A stretch of 64,000 bases of DNA from Paraflavitalea sp. CAU 1676 (GCF_029223285.1 NZ_JARHUJ010000007.1:62001-126000), one strand, 5' to 3'; counted from the stretch's first letter, positions 39,131-47,500 are shown. Translations and numbers: made by a program. The notes: generated by a model not told the origin, from the letters alone.

Positions 39131-39907
39131 TCAATGTAATCCCAATTTCCTAAAATGGTCACGCAATATGCGGTCCTGTATATTCGAACCGGTATGGCCT
39201 ATTAGTTTCAAATAGGTCATCTCTTTTCTCCCTGAATCAGGATTTCTATGCTTGAAGAAAATGTACCTTACCCTCCGGAGTCCGTTATAGGAATATACCT
39301 CCGACGACAAGAACTGGATACAATTTCTAAAGACCTCCATATCCAATTGCTTGTGATAACTTCGAATGATCGATGATAGCTTGCTAATGGCAGCTTTCTC
39401 ATTATTACAGAGAAAAATATTACAATCCAGTGCAATTTCGTACAGTTCGCAGGCTACTAGATTAATATGGTACCTAGGCGGCCTTTTCAAGCTAGCTCTA
39501 AATTTAAGTAACCTGTTTACTTCTGAATGATTTAACAAATTAAGCCTTAAGGCAATTGAAGTATTGACAAAAGCAGAAATAAACTTTTGTTCCGTACAAA
39601 CATGATTTTCATCATAATAGAATTCAAAATACCATTCATCTCTAGATCCATATGCCAAATAAGGGAGGGAGGGAAAATTCCGCGGTATTTCCATATACTT
39701 CATGAAAGAACCCATACATTCATTGTAGGCGATGTTGTCCGGACTGCTGGTGCATCCGACTAAACTGTCACTGCTCAACCTATCCACCTTTACAAGCATA
39801 TTTGTCTTTTGGGAGCTAACGAATTTAACACTAGTGATCCCCGTTAAATGAGATGGATTCAAGAAAATTCCATTCAGCAAGAAAATTACGATGTCCTCGC
39901 AATCCAA
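39131..39907 (-). CDS. hypothetical protein, no recognised domain
   Basis: A 258-residue soluble protein rich in Asn, Ser, Arg and Cys, with text such as GSRDEWYFEFYYDENHVCTE, RLLKFRASLKRPPRYHINLV, FLCNNEKAAISKLSSIIRSY and LKLIGHTGSNIQDRILRDHF. Low GC of this gene (near 38-40%) differs from its neighbours and suggests acquisition from outside. A C-terminal HTH-like stretch (TYLKLIGHTGSNIQDRI) could bind nucleic acid, but this is speculative. The short opposite frame at 38988 overlaps its end and is not accepted. Confidence 0.6.
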   Translation of the reverse strand: MDCEDIVIFLLNGIFLNPSHLTGITSVKFVSSQKTNMLVKVDRLSSDSLVGCTSSPDNIAYNECMGSFMKYMEIPRNFPSLPYLAYGSRDEWYFEFYYDENHVCTEQKFISAFVNTSIALRLNLLNHSEVNRLLKFRASLKRPPRYHINLVACELYEIALDCNIFLCNNEKAAISKLSSIIRSYHKQLDMEVFRNCIQFLSSEVYSYNGLRRVRYIFFKHRNPDSGRKEMTYLKLIGHTGSNIQDRILRDHFRKLGLH

Positions 39908-39981
39908 AAATTGACAATTATCACTTTTTCAAGTGACAAAATTGTGCTGTAAGCCGTTTGTATTGCGAATACCTTTACCGA

Positions 39982-40377
39982 ATGGCTTTAGGAAATACGC
40001 AAAAAAGGGTTTTGTACTATACGAAAGACCATGAATGGATTGATTTTCAGGGATCTGTCGCATATGTAGGTGTATCTACATTTAAATTAAAAGGCATTCT
40101 GCAAGTGGAACAACTCTCTTTCGCTGACGCCGAAGGTTTAAAAAAGAAAGGAGACACCATAGCTAAGATCACCTATGATGATTACGAAATGGCTATCCAA
40201 ATGCCGGTAGATGGCAAGGTGATTAGCCTTAATGATGCGCTACTTAACGGCAGCCAGAATCTGTTATTACAGCAACCTGAAACTACCGGTTGGATTGCAT
40301 TGATCGTGCCCGATAAACCCTATGAACGGGAAGAGTTAATAGTCCAGGAACAATATCAACAATACACCAAAGGATAA
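39982..40377 (+). CDS. glycine cleavage H-like protein without lipoyl lysine
   Basis: A 131-residue protein from ATG 39982 that follows the biotinyl/lipoyl fold of GcvH: LYYTKDHEWI, VAYVGVSTF, GDTIAKITYDDYEMAIQMPV, GKVISLNDALL and TGWIALIVP. Aligning [21 protein letters not shown] of E. coli GcvH residue by residue, the lipoyl-accepting Lys falls on Asp67 here. The protein therefore cannot carry lipoate and is not a working H protein. It opens a run of small genes (methyltransferase, small protein, DUF983) six bases upstream of the first, so a shared operon is likely. Its job is unknown; a scaffold or regulatory role is possible. Confidence 0.85.
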   Translation: MALGNTQKRVLYYTKDHEWIDFQGSVAYVGVSTFKLKGILQVEQLSFADAEGLKKKGDTIAKITYDDYEMAIQMPVDGKVISLNDALLNGSQNLLLQQPETTGWIALIVPDKPYEREELIVQEQYQQYTKG

Positions 40378-40383
40378 TACCGA

Positions 40384-40995
40384 ATGCAAAGCCCCCTCAC
40401 CGATCCGCCATTGCGCAAAGCAACCTGGTTTAAATCAGACGAGCAATTTCAGCTTCTATACCCATTGGCCATGCAAAAACTTGCACGTCGACACTGGACT
40501 TCCCTCGCCATTACAAAAATGGTTAGTAAGTTCGTCACACCTTCATCGGGTGTGAAGGTGCTTGATATTGGCAGCGGCGTGGGGAAATTCTGTCTTGCCA
40601 GCGCGTATCATGAACCTTCCTCCCATTTCTTCGGCATTGAACAGCGTGAAGACCTGGTAGCACATGCCAACACCGCAAAGGATATTTTGGGATTACAAAA
40701 CGCGCATTTCATACACGGCAACTTTACCCAGCTTGATTTCAGTCAGTATGATCACTTCTACTTTTACAATGCCTTCTATGAGCACCTTACGGATACGGAT
40801 AAAATAGATAACAATATTACTTTTTCGACGGCCCTATATAACTATTATAACCGCTATCTCTATAAAAAATTAGATGCCATGCCGGCCGGTACACGGCTGG
40901 CCACTTTTCACACACTGGAAGACAGGGTGCCGCCCGGTTATTACCTGGCCGAATCGCATGTGGGTACCTTGTTGAAGTTTTGGATAAAAACTTAA
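40384..40995 (+). CDS. class I SAM-dependent methyltransferase-like protein (copy 1)
   Basis: A 203-residue protein. The SAM-binding glycine motif VLDIGSGVGKFC lies at residues 59-70, with the acidic end of strand 2 at GIEQREDL (near 85) and motif II FIHGNFTQLDFSQYDHFYFY near 110-130. The N-terminal region (WFKSDEQFQLLYPLAMQKLA) is family specific. The overall look is that of DOT1-like or small-molecule methyltransferases. A 65% similar paralogue follows at 41841 with the same flanking arrangement. The substrate cannot be guessed. It starts six bases after the GcvH-like gene. Confidence 0.8.
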   Translation: MQSPLTDPPLRKATWFKSDEQFQLLYPLAMQKLARRHWTSLAITKMVSKFVTPSSGVKVLDIGSGVGKFCLASAYHEPSSHFFGIEQREDLVAHANTAKDILGLQNAHFIHGNFTQLDFSQYDHFYFYNAFYEHLTDTDKIDNNITFSTALYNYYNRYLYKKLDAMPAGTRLATFHTLEDRVPPGYYLAESHVGTLLKFWIKT

Positions 40996-41035
40996 CCGTG
41001 CCAATTGGCTGATACTAACCATATAATACATTAAG

Positions 41036-41341
41036 ATGACAACCGCCAACATAGATATAGATTATGAAAACAGCCAGATTACAGAAGCGCTTAAAAAGGT
41101 GAGCGGGTACCTGGACTGTGAAAAGGTAATTATCAAGCACATCCACAGGCTTATGGAAAATGGCCAAAATGATATTCGAATTGAGCAATATCTCAAAACA
41201 GTAATCATGCACCTGGAGAATAATATTGAAGCAACATTGGATGCCAATGAACAGATGAATCACCGGTTTGTCATTGGCTTTATTCATACACTGTTAAGGA
41301 CACCAGCTTGGAAAAGCTGGATGCAATCCATTCAGCAATAA
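41036..41341 (+). CDS. small helical protein paired with the methyltransferase (copy 1)
   Basis: A 101-residue soluble protein with almost only helical text: NSQITEALKKVSGYLDCEKV, IRIEQYLKTVIMHLENNIEA, FVIGFIHTLLRTPAWKSW. It follows the methyltransferase by 40 bases. A related protein (IKSMQTHNINGHIIARFVDKALMHLNQ) follows the second methyltransferase at 42476, so the two genes travel as a unit. No family is recognised. It may be a partner or inhibitor of the methyltransferase. Confidence 0.7.
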   Translation: MTTANIDIDYENSQITEALKKVSGYLDCEKVIIKHIHRLMENGQNDIRIEQYLKTVIMHLENNIEATLDANEQMNHRFVIGFIHTLLRTPAWKSWMQSIQQ

Positions 41342-41349
41342 TTGACAAG

Positions 41350-41805
41350 ATGGAATCCCAAGAAAGCAACAGACAGGTATTACCAGAGCAGAAAGCGGGC
41401 TATATATGGAGCTTGATAAATCATAAGTGCGCTCGATGCAGACAAGGAAATATGTTCCAAAGCAGTAATGCTTACAACCTGTCACAATGCATGAAAATGA
41501 ATAACAATTGTCCGGTTTGCCATCAACGCATGGAGATAGAAGTGGGGTTTTACTATGGGACCAGCTATGTCAGTTATGCGTTGACAGTGGCACTATCAGT
41601 TGCCTCCTTTGTCGCCTGGTGGGTGCTAATTGGCTTTTCAACGAATGACAACCGCTTTTTCTGGTGGTTGGGAATAAATATAGTTATGCTCATTCTGCTT
41701 CAACCTTACCTGATGCGGTTGTCCCGTGCTATATGGTTGTCCTTTTTTGTACGTTATAACCCAAACTGGAAAATAGAAAAAACAGATAGCAGGGAACGCA
41801 GTTAA
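41350..41805 (+). CDS. DUF983 domain-containing membrane protein
   Basis: A 151-residue protein from ATG 41350. Start with LEQKAGYIWSLINHKCARC-type text, a zinc-ribbon-like block (CARCRQGNMF, then CPVCHQRM), and two or three membrane helices (YALTVALSVASFVAWWVLIG, WLGINIVMLILLQPYLMRL). This is the DUF983 layout. The four cysteines (CxxC twice) suggest zinc binding on the cytoplasmic side. Family function unknown. The start overlaps the end of the upstream gene's region by no bases (gap of eight), so the genes are translated from one transcript. Confidence 0.88.
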   Translation: MESQESNRQVLPEQKAGYIWSLINHKCARCRQGNMFQSSNAYNLSQCMKMNNNCPVCHQRMEIEVGFYYGTSYVSYALTVALSVASFVAWWVLIGFSTNDNRFFWWLGINIVMLILLQPYLMRLSRAIWLSFFVRYNPNWKIEKTDSRERS

Positions 41806-41840
41806 TAAGAATCAGGTTCCTGCCAAAAAAAATACCTTGT

Positions 41841-42455
41841 ATGCTTCTCACTCCTGACGCCGGCTTTTTAAGTAATTATTTTGCAGAAGAGTCAAACTTC
41901 CGAACTCTTTTCCCCCTCCATTTGCAAAAAATGGATGCATTGCATTGGTCTCCCTTACCAGTAATCGGCAAAGCTGTTCAGTTCCTTGTACAGGATGAAG
42001 TTGTCAGTGTGCTCGATATAGGGAGTGGTATTGGCAAGTTTTGTCTGGCTGGGGCTTTTTACCGGCCTGCTGCTCATTATTATGGAGTTGAGCAGCGTGA
42101 ACAACTCGTGACGCAGGCAGCCATTGTAAGGGGCAGGCTTGGGTTGAATAACGTGCATTTCATCCATGGCAACTTTACACAACTTGACCTGAAGCAATAT
42201 GACCATTTCTATTTCTATAATTCTTTTTTTGAAAACCTTTCCACAAGCGACAGAATAGACGATAGCATTGCGTATTCCAGGGAGTTGTATAACTATTACA
42301 GTCATTACCTCTACAATCAGCTGGAAGAAAAGCCGGCTGGCACCCGCATCGTGACTTACTGTAGCTGGGGCGATGAAATACCCAACGGGTATAAATTGAT
42401 CGAATCACACTTCGACAGCCTATTAAAGTGTTGGATAAAAGAACGCCAGTTATAG
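41841..42455 (+). CDS. class I SAM-dependent methyltransferase-like protein (copy 2)
   Basis: A 204-residue paralogue of the gene at 40384. SAM motif VLDIGSGIGKFCLAG lies at 57-71, followed by HYYGVEQREQLV and HFIHGNFTQLDLKQYDHFYF, which are nearly the same as in copy 1, while the N- and C-termini differ more. Conserved blocks in both (NNVHFIHGNFTQ, SFFENL or AFYEHL, RELYNYY) show that both are under similar constraint. It is directly followed by the second small helical protein. Confidence 0.8.
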   Translation: MLLTPDAGFLSNYFAEESNFRTLFPLHLQKMDALHWSPLPVIGKAVQFLVQDEVVSVLDIGSGIGKFCLAGAFYRPAAHYYGVEQREQLVTQAAIVRGRLGLNNVHFIHGNFTQLDLKQYDHFYFYNSFFENLSTSDRIDDSIAYSRELYNYYSHYLYNQLEEKPAGTRIVTYCSWGDEIPNGYKLIESHFDSLLKCWIKERQL

Positions 42456-42475
42456 CACCCGAAAAACCACACGTC

Positions 42476-42763
42476 ATGAACGCTACTATGGAAGATTATT
42501 GCTACAAGCTAATTAACAAGGTCTTGTTTGCAAATTCGCAAGATGAGGTAAAACGGTATATTGATGCAGCCATCAAAAGTATGCAAACGCATAATATTAA
42601 CGGCCATATCATTGCGAGATTTGTAGACAAGGCACTCATGCATTTAAATCAGTTCAGCCCGATGGATTTTAATGCAGTGCAATGGATCAATATTAAAATG
42701 GCTATTCTACAATTTAATCAGCTTAAGCGCTCGTTAAATAGCGGGAACAAGCCTGCAAATTAA
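42476..42763 (+). CDS. small helical protein paired with the methyltransferase (copy 2)
   Basis: A 95-residue protein from ATG 42476; the earlier start would overlap the methyltransferase by 28 bases. It is helical throughout (DYCYKLINKVLFANSQDEVK, AIKSMQTHNINGHIIARFVD, FNAVQWINIKMAILQFNQLK). The pattern of helices and the position right behind a methyltransferase match the gene at 41036. It ends five bases before the SulP gene, so all these genes probably form one operon. Function unknown. Confidence 0.7.
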   Translation: MNATMEDYCYKLINKVLFANSQDEVKRYIDAAIKSMQTHNINGHIIARFVDKALMHLNQFSPMDFNAVQWINIKMAILQFNQLKRSLNSGNKPAN

Positions 42764-42768
42764 CGGTC

Positions 42769-44445
42769 ATGTTCAGACCCAAACTGGTTGATACACTAAA
42801 AGACTACAGTACTGCCCAGTTCGGCAAAGACCTGTTGGCCGGTATCATTGTGGGTATTGTCGCCTTGCCATTGGCCATTGCTTTTTCCATCGCTTCCGGG
42901 GTTTCGCCGGAAAAAGGATTGTACACGGCTGTTATAGCCGGCTTCATCATTTCTGCCCTGGGAGGAAGCCGCGTACAGATCGGTGGCCCCACCGGCGCTT
43001 TTATCGTAATTGTCTATGGCATTGTGCAACAAAATGGGATCAATGGGCTGATCATCGCAACTTTCATGGCGGGCATTATACTGGTAATGATGGGCGCAGT
43101 CGGGCTGGGGAAGGCAATACAATATATTCCATATCCTTTAATCGTTGGATTTACCAGCGGTATTGCCCTGCTCATATTTTCCTCGCAAATAAAAGACTTC
43201 TTCGGCTTGCAAATGGGGCCAGTACCGGCCGACTTTATAGAAAAGTGGAAAGGCTATGCAAGCCACCTTGCAACAGTAAACTGGTATGCCTTCCTAATAG
43301 CGGGAGGCAACGTATTTATTATAGTATTTTGGCCCCGGATTACACATAAAGTACCTGGTTCACTGATCGCCCTATTAATTTCTACCGCTGTTGTATCCCT
43401 ACTACACTTACCTGTAGAAACCATTGGAGCCCGTTTTGGCGACATTCCGTCCTCACTACCGGCTCCTGCCATACCGGCGCTTGATTTTACTACTATCAAA
43501 AACATGGTACAACCGGCTTTTACTATTGCCCTCCTGGGTGGCATTGAATCGCTTCTGTCGGCTGTAGTAGCCGATGGAATGACGGGAGGACGGCACCGCT
43601 CCAATATGGAATTGGTGGCACAGGGCATAGCCAATATCGGCTCATCTGTTTTTGGCGGTATCCCTGCAACAGGCGCCATCGCGCGTACCGCTACCAATAT
43701 TAAAAATGGCGCCCGGACGCCGGTGGCCGGTATTGTACATGCCACCACACTGCTATTGATCATGTTGTTTGCGGGTAAATGGGCAGCCCTGATCCCCATG
43801 CCTGCACTAGCCGGCATCCTGGTTGTAGTGGCGTACAACATGAGTGAATGGCATAGTTTCCGGGCAGTATTGAAAGGGCCGCACAGTGATATATCTGTGT
43901 TGCTTACAACTTTTTTATTAACGGTACTCATTGATCTTACCGTAGCTATCGAAATCGGCATAGTGCTGGCCGCCTTCCTGTTCATGAGGAAAATGATACA
44001 AACCTCTGGTGTTAATATCCTCACCAGCCGGCAGAATGAACGGGGATCAGACAATGGAACTTTTAGCAGGCACGACATTCCTAAAGGAGTGGAAGTTTTT
44101 GAGATCACCGGCCCTTTATTCTTCGGCGCTACCTATAAATTCAAGGATGCTATGCGGGTTATTGAAAAGCCACCCAAAGTGTTGATCATCCGTATGGGAC
44201 AGGTACCTATCATTGACGCAACCGGTATTAAGGCCATACAGGAAGTATACACCGCTTCGAAACTGCAGCATACAAAGCTCATATTGTCAGAGGTAGATAG
44301 CATTCAGGTGCTGAAGGCGTTGAGAGATGCCCGCCTATTGTTTGCCATCGGCAAAGGTAACGTAACCACCTCCTTTGAAGCGGCCTTGGCAAGGAGTAAA
44401 ACTATATTGCACCAACAATGTACTAGCGAGGCATTAAATTCCTGA
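42769..44445 (+). CDS. SulP family anion transporter with STAS domain
   Basis: A 558-residue transporter of the SLC26/SulP family. The N-terminal helices show the family signature (FGKDLLAGIIVGIVALPLAI, SGVSPEKGLYTAVIAGFI, GPTGAFIVIVYGIV, VGFTSGIALLIF, GGIPATGAIARTATNI). About 12-14 helices are present; a cytoplasmic STAS domain closes the protein (VEVFEITGPLFFGATYKFKD, IRMGQVPIIDATGIKAIQEV). Substrates are sulfate, bicarbonate or other anions; for prokaryotic SulP of this length sulfate and bicarbonate are both known, so no choice is made. It is five bases downstream of the small helical protein. The STAS residue DATG is intact, suggesting a regulated transporter. Confidence 0.93.
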   Translation: MFRPKLVDTLKDYSTAQFGKDLLAGIIVGIVALPLAIAFSIASGVSPEKGLYTAVIAGFIISALGGSRVQIGGPTGAFIVIVYGIVQQNGINGLIIATFMAGIILVMMGAVGLGKAIQYIPYPLIVGFTSGIALLIFSSQIKDFFGLQMGPVPADFIEKWKGYASHLATVNWYAFLIAGGNVFIIVFWPRITHKVPGSLIALLISTAVVSLLHLPVETIGARFGDIPSSLPAPAIPALDFTTIKNMVQPAFTIALLGGIESLLSAVVADGMTGGRHRSNMELVAQGIANIGSSVFGGIPATGAIARTATNIKNGARTPVAGIVHATTLLLIMLFAGKWAALIPMPALAGILVVVAYNMSEWHSFRAVLKGPHSDISVLLTTFLLTVLIDLTVAIEIGIVLAAFLFMRKMIQTSGVNILTSRQNERGSDNGTFSRHDIPKGVEVFEITGPLFFGATYKFKDAMRVIEKPPKVLIIRMGQVPIIDATGIKAIQEVYTASKLQHTKLILSEVDSIQVLKALRDARLLFAIGKGNVTTSFEAALARSKTILHQQCTSEALNS

Positions 44446-44520
44446 ATAATATCGGGTAACCATGGCCATTCGCTGTTTATTTGAGAAAGTTATTACACAG
44501 GCTCAATTAGGTGGTATATA

Positions 44521-45291
44521 TCATTTGTAATTAGCGATCCTAATTAACGTCAATACGTCTTTTACTACAATTTTTCGTCCCTTTGTCTCCACAATCCCTC
44601 GCCCCTTAAAATCACCTAGGATTCGGACAATATTTTCACGCGTCGTGCCTACCAAATTTGCCAGATCTTCCCGCGTCATATTTATTTCCACCTGCATGCC
44701 TTCACTAAAGTTCTCCTTGTATTTTTCACGCAATACGATCAGTTGAAGGGCAAATCTTTCTCGAACGGATCGCTGAGTAATCAGTAGCATCCGGCCGCCA
44801 TCGAGCGGAAAAGCAGGTATAAGATTGAATAGCGCCAGCAACAGGTTGACGGTACCCAGATCGGCCAGGGAGGTTGACCCCACGGTGGCGCCGTAACGGA
44901 ATGGAGAACCAAAAAATGTAGCACCTGCCGGCATCAACCCGTAAATAACCACAGCAATCAGCAGATTAATAAGCGGGCCGGCTACACCAATCGCCAATTC
45001 CTGTGCGGGGTTCCCTGGAAATTTTTCTATACTGGCAATGCCCCCAATGGGAAGTATTACAATATCCTTCGCATTGATCCCAAAGCGAGCCGCCACCAGC
45101 GCATGCGCCAGTTCATGCAAAATGATGCTCGTTAGCACAGCCAGTATGAACAACAAAGACCAACTCAATTGCAAAATGTCGTTACCCATCCGGGCGTTCA
45201 CCAGGGCAATCCAGCCAATGGGAATGAACAGTGTCCAGTGCAGGTGCAGGGTAATGCCCCGGAATGTGTCAAATTTGATACTTCCACGCAT
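44521..45291 (-). CDS. site-2 protease domain fused to a Crp-type DNA-binding domain
   Basis: A 256-residue protein from ATG 45291 (MRGSIKFDTFRGITLHLHWT, the usual start of M50 site-2 proteases). Membrane helices carry the metalloprotease motif HELAH (His59, Glu60, His63) and the LIPAFPLDGGR block with Asp164. Immediately behind it, at about residue 171, the chain continues as the C-terminal half of a Crp/Fnr regulator: SVRERFALQLIVLREKYKE, then MTREDLANLVGTTRENIVRI and the wing GRGIVETKGRKIVVKD. The rest of the protease (CBS domains) and the cyclic-nucleotide domain of Crp are absent. The junction is in frame and there is no stop. This would be a membrane-held transcription factor with its own protease. 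A deletion that joined two genes could equally explain it. Confidence 0.85.
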   Translation of the reverse strand: MRGSIKFDTFRGITLHLHWTLFIPIGWIALVNARMGNDILQLSWSLLFILAVLTSIILHELAHALVAARFGINAKDIVILPIGGIASIEKFPGNPAQELAIGVAGPLINLLIAVVIYGLMPAGATFFGSPFRYGATVGSTSLADLGTVNLLLALFNLIPAFPLDGGRMLLITQRSVRERFALQLIVLREKYKENFSEGMQVEINMTREDLANLVGTTRENIVRILGDFKGRGIVETKGRKIVVKDVLTLIRIANYK

Positions 45292-45639
45292 AATAATTGA
45301 TTTAAGTGGATGATCAAGAAACACCGCAAAATAGAATATACCTTCACCTGTTCCTACGACCGCCATCAGCCAGGACGTTGACATTGGTCAACCTATACAA
45401 TCCACAGCAGGTATGTTGACATCAATCATGGCTATCACTGATGCAGATTCTTCATAACTGCACTGTATCGAACTACCTTCATTCAACCTTTGGTGACCGC
45501 CAGGCCATGAAAATCCGGACATTACAGAAATCGATAACAAACTCGAAATGCCAGGAGACGAATTGGCATTCTGAAACGTCAATACTGGTGAGGCCTGCAT
45601 CACCAGTAGTCATATGCAGTGAATCGGCAGGAACCAAAA
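45292..45639. other. control region of the protease fusion, no gene
   Basis: No reading frame here has coding character. The stretch must carry the promoter of the fusion gene; no TAnnTTTG box is clear. Several short inverted words around 45410-45480 do not form a convincing operator. Confidence 0.35.
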
Positions 45640-45672
45640 CCGGAAGGCAATGGCAAACCATTGGCCTTCCGG
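45640..45672. terminator. strong hairpin terminator
   Basis: CCGGAAGGCAATGG and CCATTGGCCTTCCGG form a stem of 14 pairs with a one-base bulge around CAAA. It lies 40 bases beyond the end of the zinc-ribbon gene (minus strand) and 350 bases from the site-2 protease fusion start. A T run follows on the plus strand side weakly. Confidence 0.75.
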
Positions 45673-45710
45673 CTCATTTATTGAGGTACGCGATTGATCC
45701 CCCTCTTGAT

Positions 45711-45977
45711 CTATTGGATGGCCCGTTGCCAGCGTTTCAGATCGGGTAGCCGCTCCACCGCAGCTTCAATGATATCTTCCGGAACCTTTTGTTCATTCAT
45801 TTTTTTTACTACGAGTTCCTTCATTTCATCCAGCGTCATCGAAGGCTGAATGAACATCCCATGCGCATAACAATATTTACAATACTCTTCGCTGGGCGCC
45901 CCATCGAACTCAGTACCTCGAAGCGCTACATCATCGATGGGCATACTGCAACTTTGACAAAACTTCATCGATTCCAT
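45711..45977 (-). CDS. zinc ribbon domain protein
   Basis: An 88-residue protein. The N-terminal half is a putative zinc ribbon: FCQSCSMPIDD, then GTEFDGAPSEEYCKYCYAHG with the two CxxC pairs; the rest is helical (MTLDEMKELVVKKMNEQKVP, EAAVERLPDLKRWQRA). This is the full pattern of the Zn_ribbon_2 family (PF12674), which are thought to be small zinc-binding regulators. A start three codons downstream is also possible. Standing between the protease fusion and a broken stress gene, it may be autonomous. Confidence 0.85.
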   Translation of the reverse strand: MESMKFCQSCSMPIDDVALRGTEFDGAPSEEYCKYCYAHGMFIQPSMTLDEMKELVVKKMNEQKVPEDIIEAAVERLPDLKRWQRAIQ

Positions 45978-46269
45978 AACTGTTGATTAAATGAGCTAAT
46001 GAGAATAAGACCGGATACATCAGGTCGTGCGCTTCACGCCGACCCCACGAATACTCCTGTATCCGATTCATTTGAAGATACGCCTGTCAAATACCTGCAA
46101 TCAATGACGATGGTCAGACTCTTGGTTGATCTTTGGATGTTAACATCCGGCGACCTGCTATCTTGTCTCCTTGTGAATGGAGAGGTTGATATCCAATAAT
46201 ACGGGATCAAAGTAAACGTCATGGATCCTTACAAGCCAGTCCAGGCTAAGAATTAACACCCAAGCCGAT

Positions 46270-46561
46270 CTAGAAATACCACCATCCCTCTTTGTTTTTT
46301 GCTACATGCATGGCAATCAACGGAACGTGGTTGTGCAATACGAAGTAACGTGAATGGCTTCGTTGAACTAGTACTTCAATAAAACGGTGCCGCTTTGGTA
46401 ATATGACCAGGAGGTCTGTGTCATTATGTTGTGCAAAATCAAGAATGCCCTGATCTACGTCTTCCTGGTGAATAAAAGAAAATGGGGATTGGCTTCATGT
46501 TATCACGGAGTACACCGGCGCCGAATACCGCCTCCCGGCTGAAAGCGCCCTTGTCACCCAT
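46270..46561 (-). pseudogene. universal stress protein (UspA) C-terminal remnant with frameshift
   Basis: The minus strand starts YLMGDKGAFSREAVFGAGVL, the ATP-loop region of UspA, and continues NMKPIPIFF. An extra T in a T run (46490-46500 region) shifts the frame, and the text goes on in the next frame as DQGILDFAQHNDTDLLVILP, SHSRYFVLHNHVPLIAMH, ending at 46270. This is the end of a UspA domain. The N-terminal half is missing and no intact frame exists. Surrounding bestrophin, Hsp20 and antiporter genes fit a stress island. Confidence 0.7.
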
Positions 46562-46609
46562 TAAATAGTCCCTGAACTCTTAGAATGCGTATACAAAAAG
46601 ACAGGTTAT

Positions 46610-47500
46610 TTAAATTAGAAAATATTTGTCCGGTTGATGTGGTTCCGGAACATCAGAATCTCCAATTAGATGCTTTATACCGATCTCTATATTTGTTGCT
46701 ATGGCTGTCATGGGTGTATCTGTTGGTTTATTGCTGAACGGATCTTGCAAATGCGTGGCCGTACGTTCCAGCAAAAAGAAAAAGCTTGCTATAAGTAATA
46801 ATAGGGGGATTTCAAAGTAACCCGCTGTTTTCCGTAGGGCGATGGATAATGTGATAATGAATACATAAATGATCAGGTGCAGGAATAGCCGGTAAGTAAC
46901 GGGAAAAATGGTGCCTTTAATTCGTTCGGCCATGCCCATTGCGTTGACCAGGTTAACCATTGTATTATTGAGTTGAACATGATTATAGCTATCTATATGG
47001 CCGTTATTCCTTAACATGGCAATATCCTGATTGTTCAGTTGCAGTATAGCCAATGCCTTGTTGGTATGTTGATCCAACACCTTATGATCTTCTACGGTAA
47101 AATAAGGTTCCAGGTTTGACAAGGGATTCAGGCCACGCAGATACCTTCCTAACGCATAACACCAGGCAATCTGTCGATATGCAATTCTGTTAATGGTTAC
47201 ACTATTATTGTTCACGAACGCCTGTAACTGCAAGATGAGATTGCGGGAATCATTCACGATGGCTCCCCATATTTTTCGCGCCTCCCACCACCGGTCATAG
47301 GACTGTGATAACTTAAAGGACAGGATCACGGAAATTGCCGTACCGAGAAACGTAGGAATAGCAAGAGGAATTTCCGGTATAAGATGTTCGAACCTGGAGG
47401 TAAGGAAGTATACCACCAGTGTTGTAATGGATACATAGATCAACTCTTGCTTTACTTTGTTGAAAATGTACTTCAAAGGTGGTCGTTTATCCAGCAGCAT
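46610..47500 (-). CDS. bestrophin family ion channel
   Basis: A 296-residue membrane protein matching bacterial bestrophin: N-terminal LKYIFNKVKQELIYVSITTL, IPTFLGTAISVILSFKLSQS, YDRWWEARKIWGAIVNDSRN, and the late helices LHLIIYVFIITLSIALRKTA and IPLLLLIASFFFLLERTATH. The YDRWWEAR and DPFSNKPTDTP (end) blocks are hallmarks of the family. Bacterial bestrophins (YneE, KpBest) are pentameric channels that pass sodium or chloride. It lies in a stress/ion cluster with Hsp20 and a CPA2 antiporter and would help ion balance. No calcium clasp can be judged from sequence. Confidence 0.93.
   Translation of the reverse strand: MLLDKRPPLKYIFNKVKQELIYVSITTLVVYFLTSRFEHLIPEIPLAIPTFLGTAISVILSFKLSQSYDRWWEARKIWGAIVNDSRNLILQLQAFVNNNSVTINRIAYRQIAWCYALGRYLRGLNPLSNLEPYFTVEDHKVLDQHTNKALAILQLNNQDIAMLRNNGHIDSYNHVQLNNTMVNLVNAMGMAERIKGTIFPVTYRLFLHLIIYVFIITLSIALRKTAGYFEIPLLLLIASFFFLLERTATHLQDPFSNKPTDTPMTAIATNIEIGIKHLIGDSDVPEPHQPDKYFLI

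Noticed and set aside
38988-39215. Plus-strand frame of 75 codons with a hydrophobic stretch
   Set aside because: It overlaps the end of the opposite gene and has no recognisable text beyond a leader-like segment.
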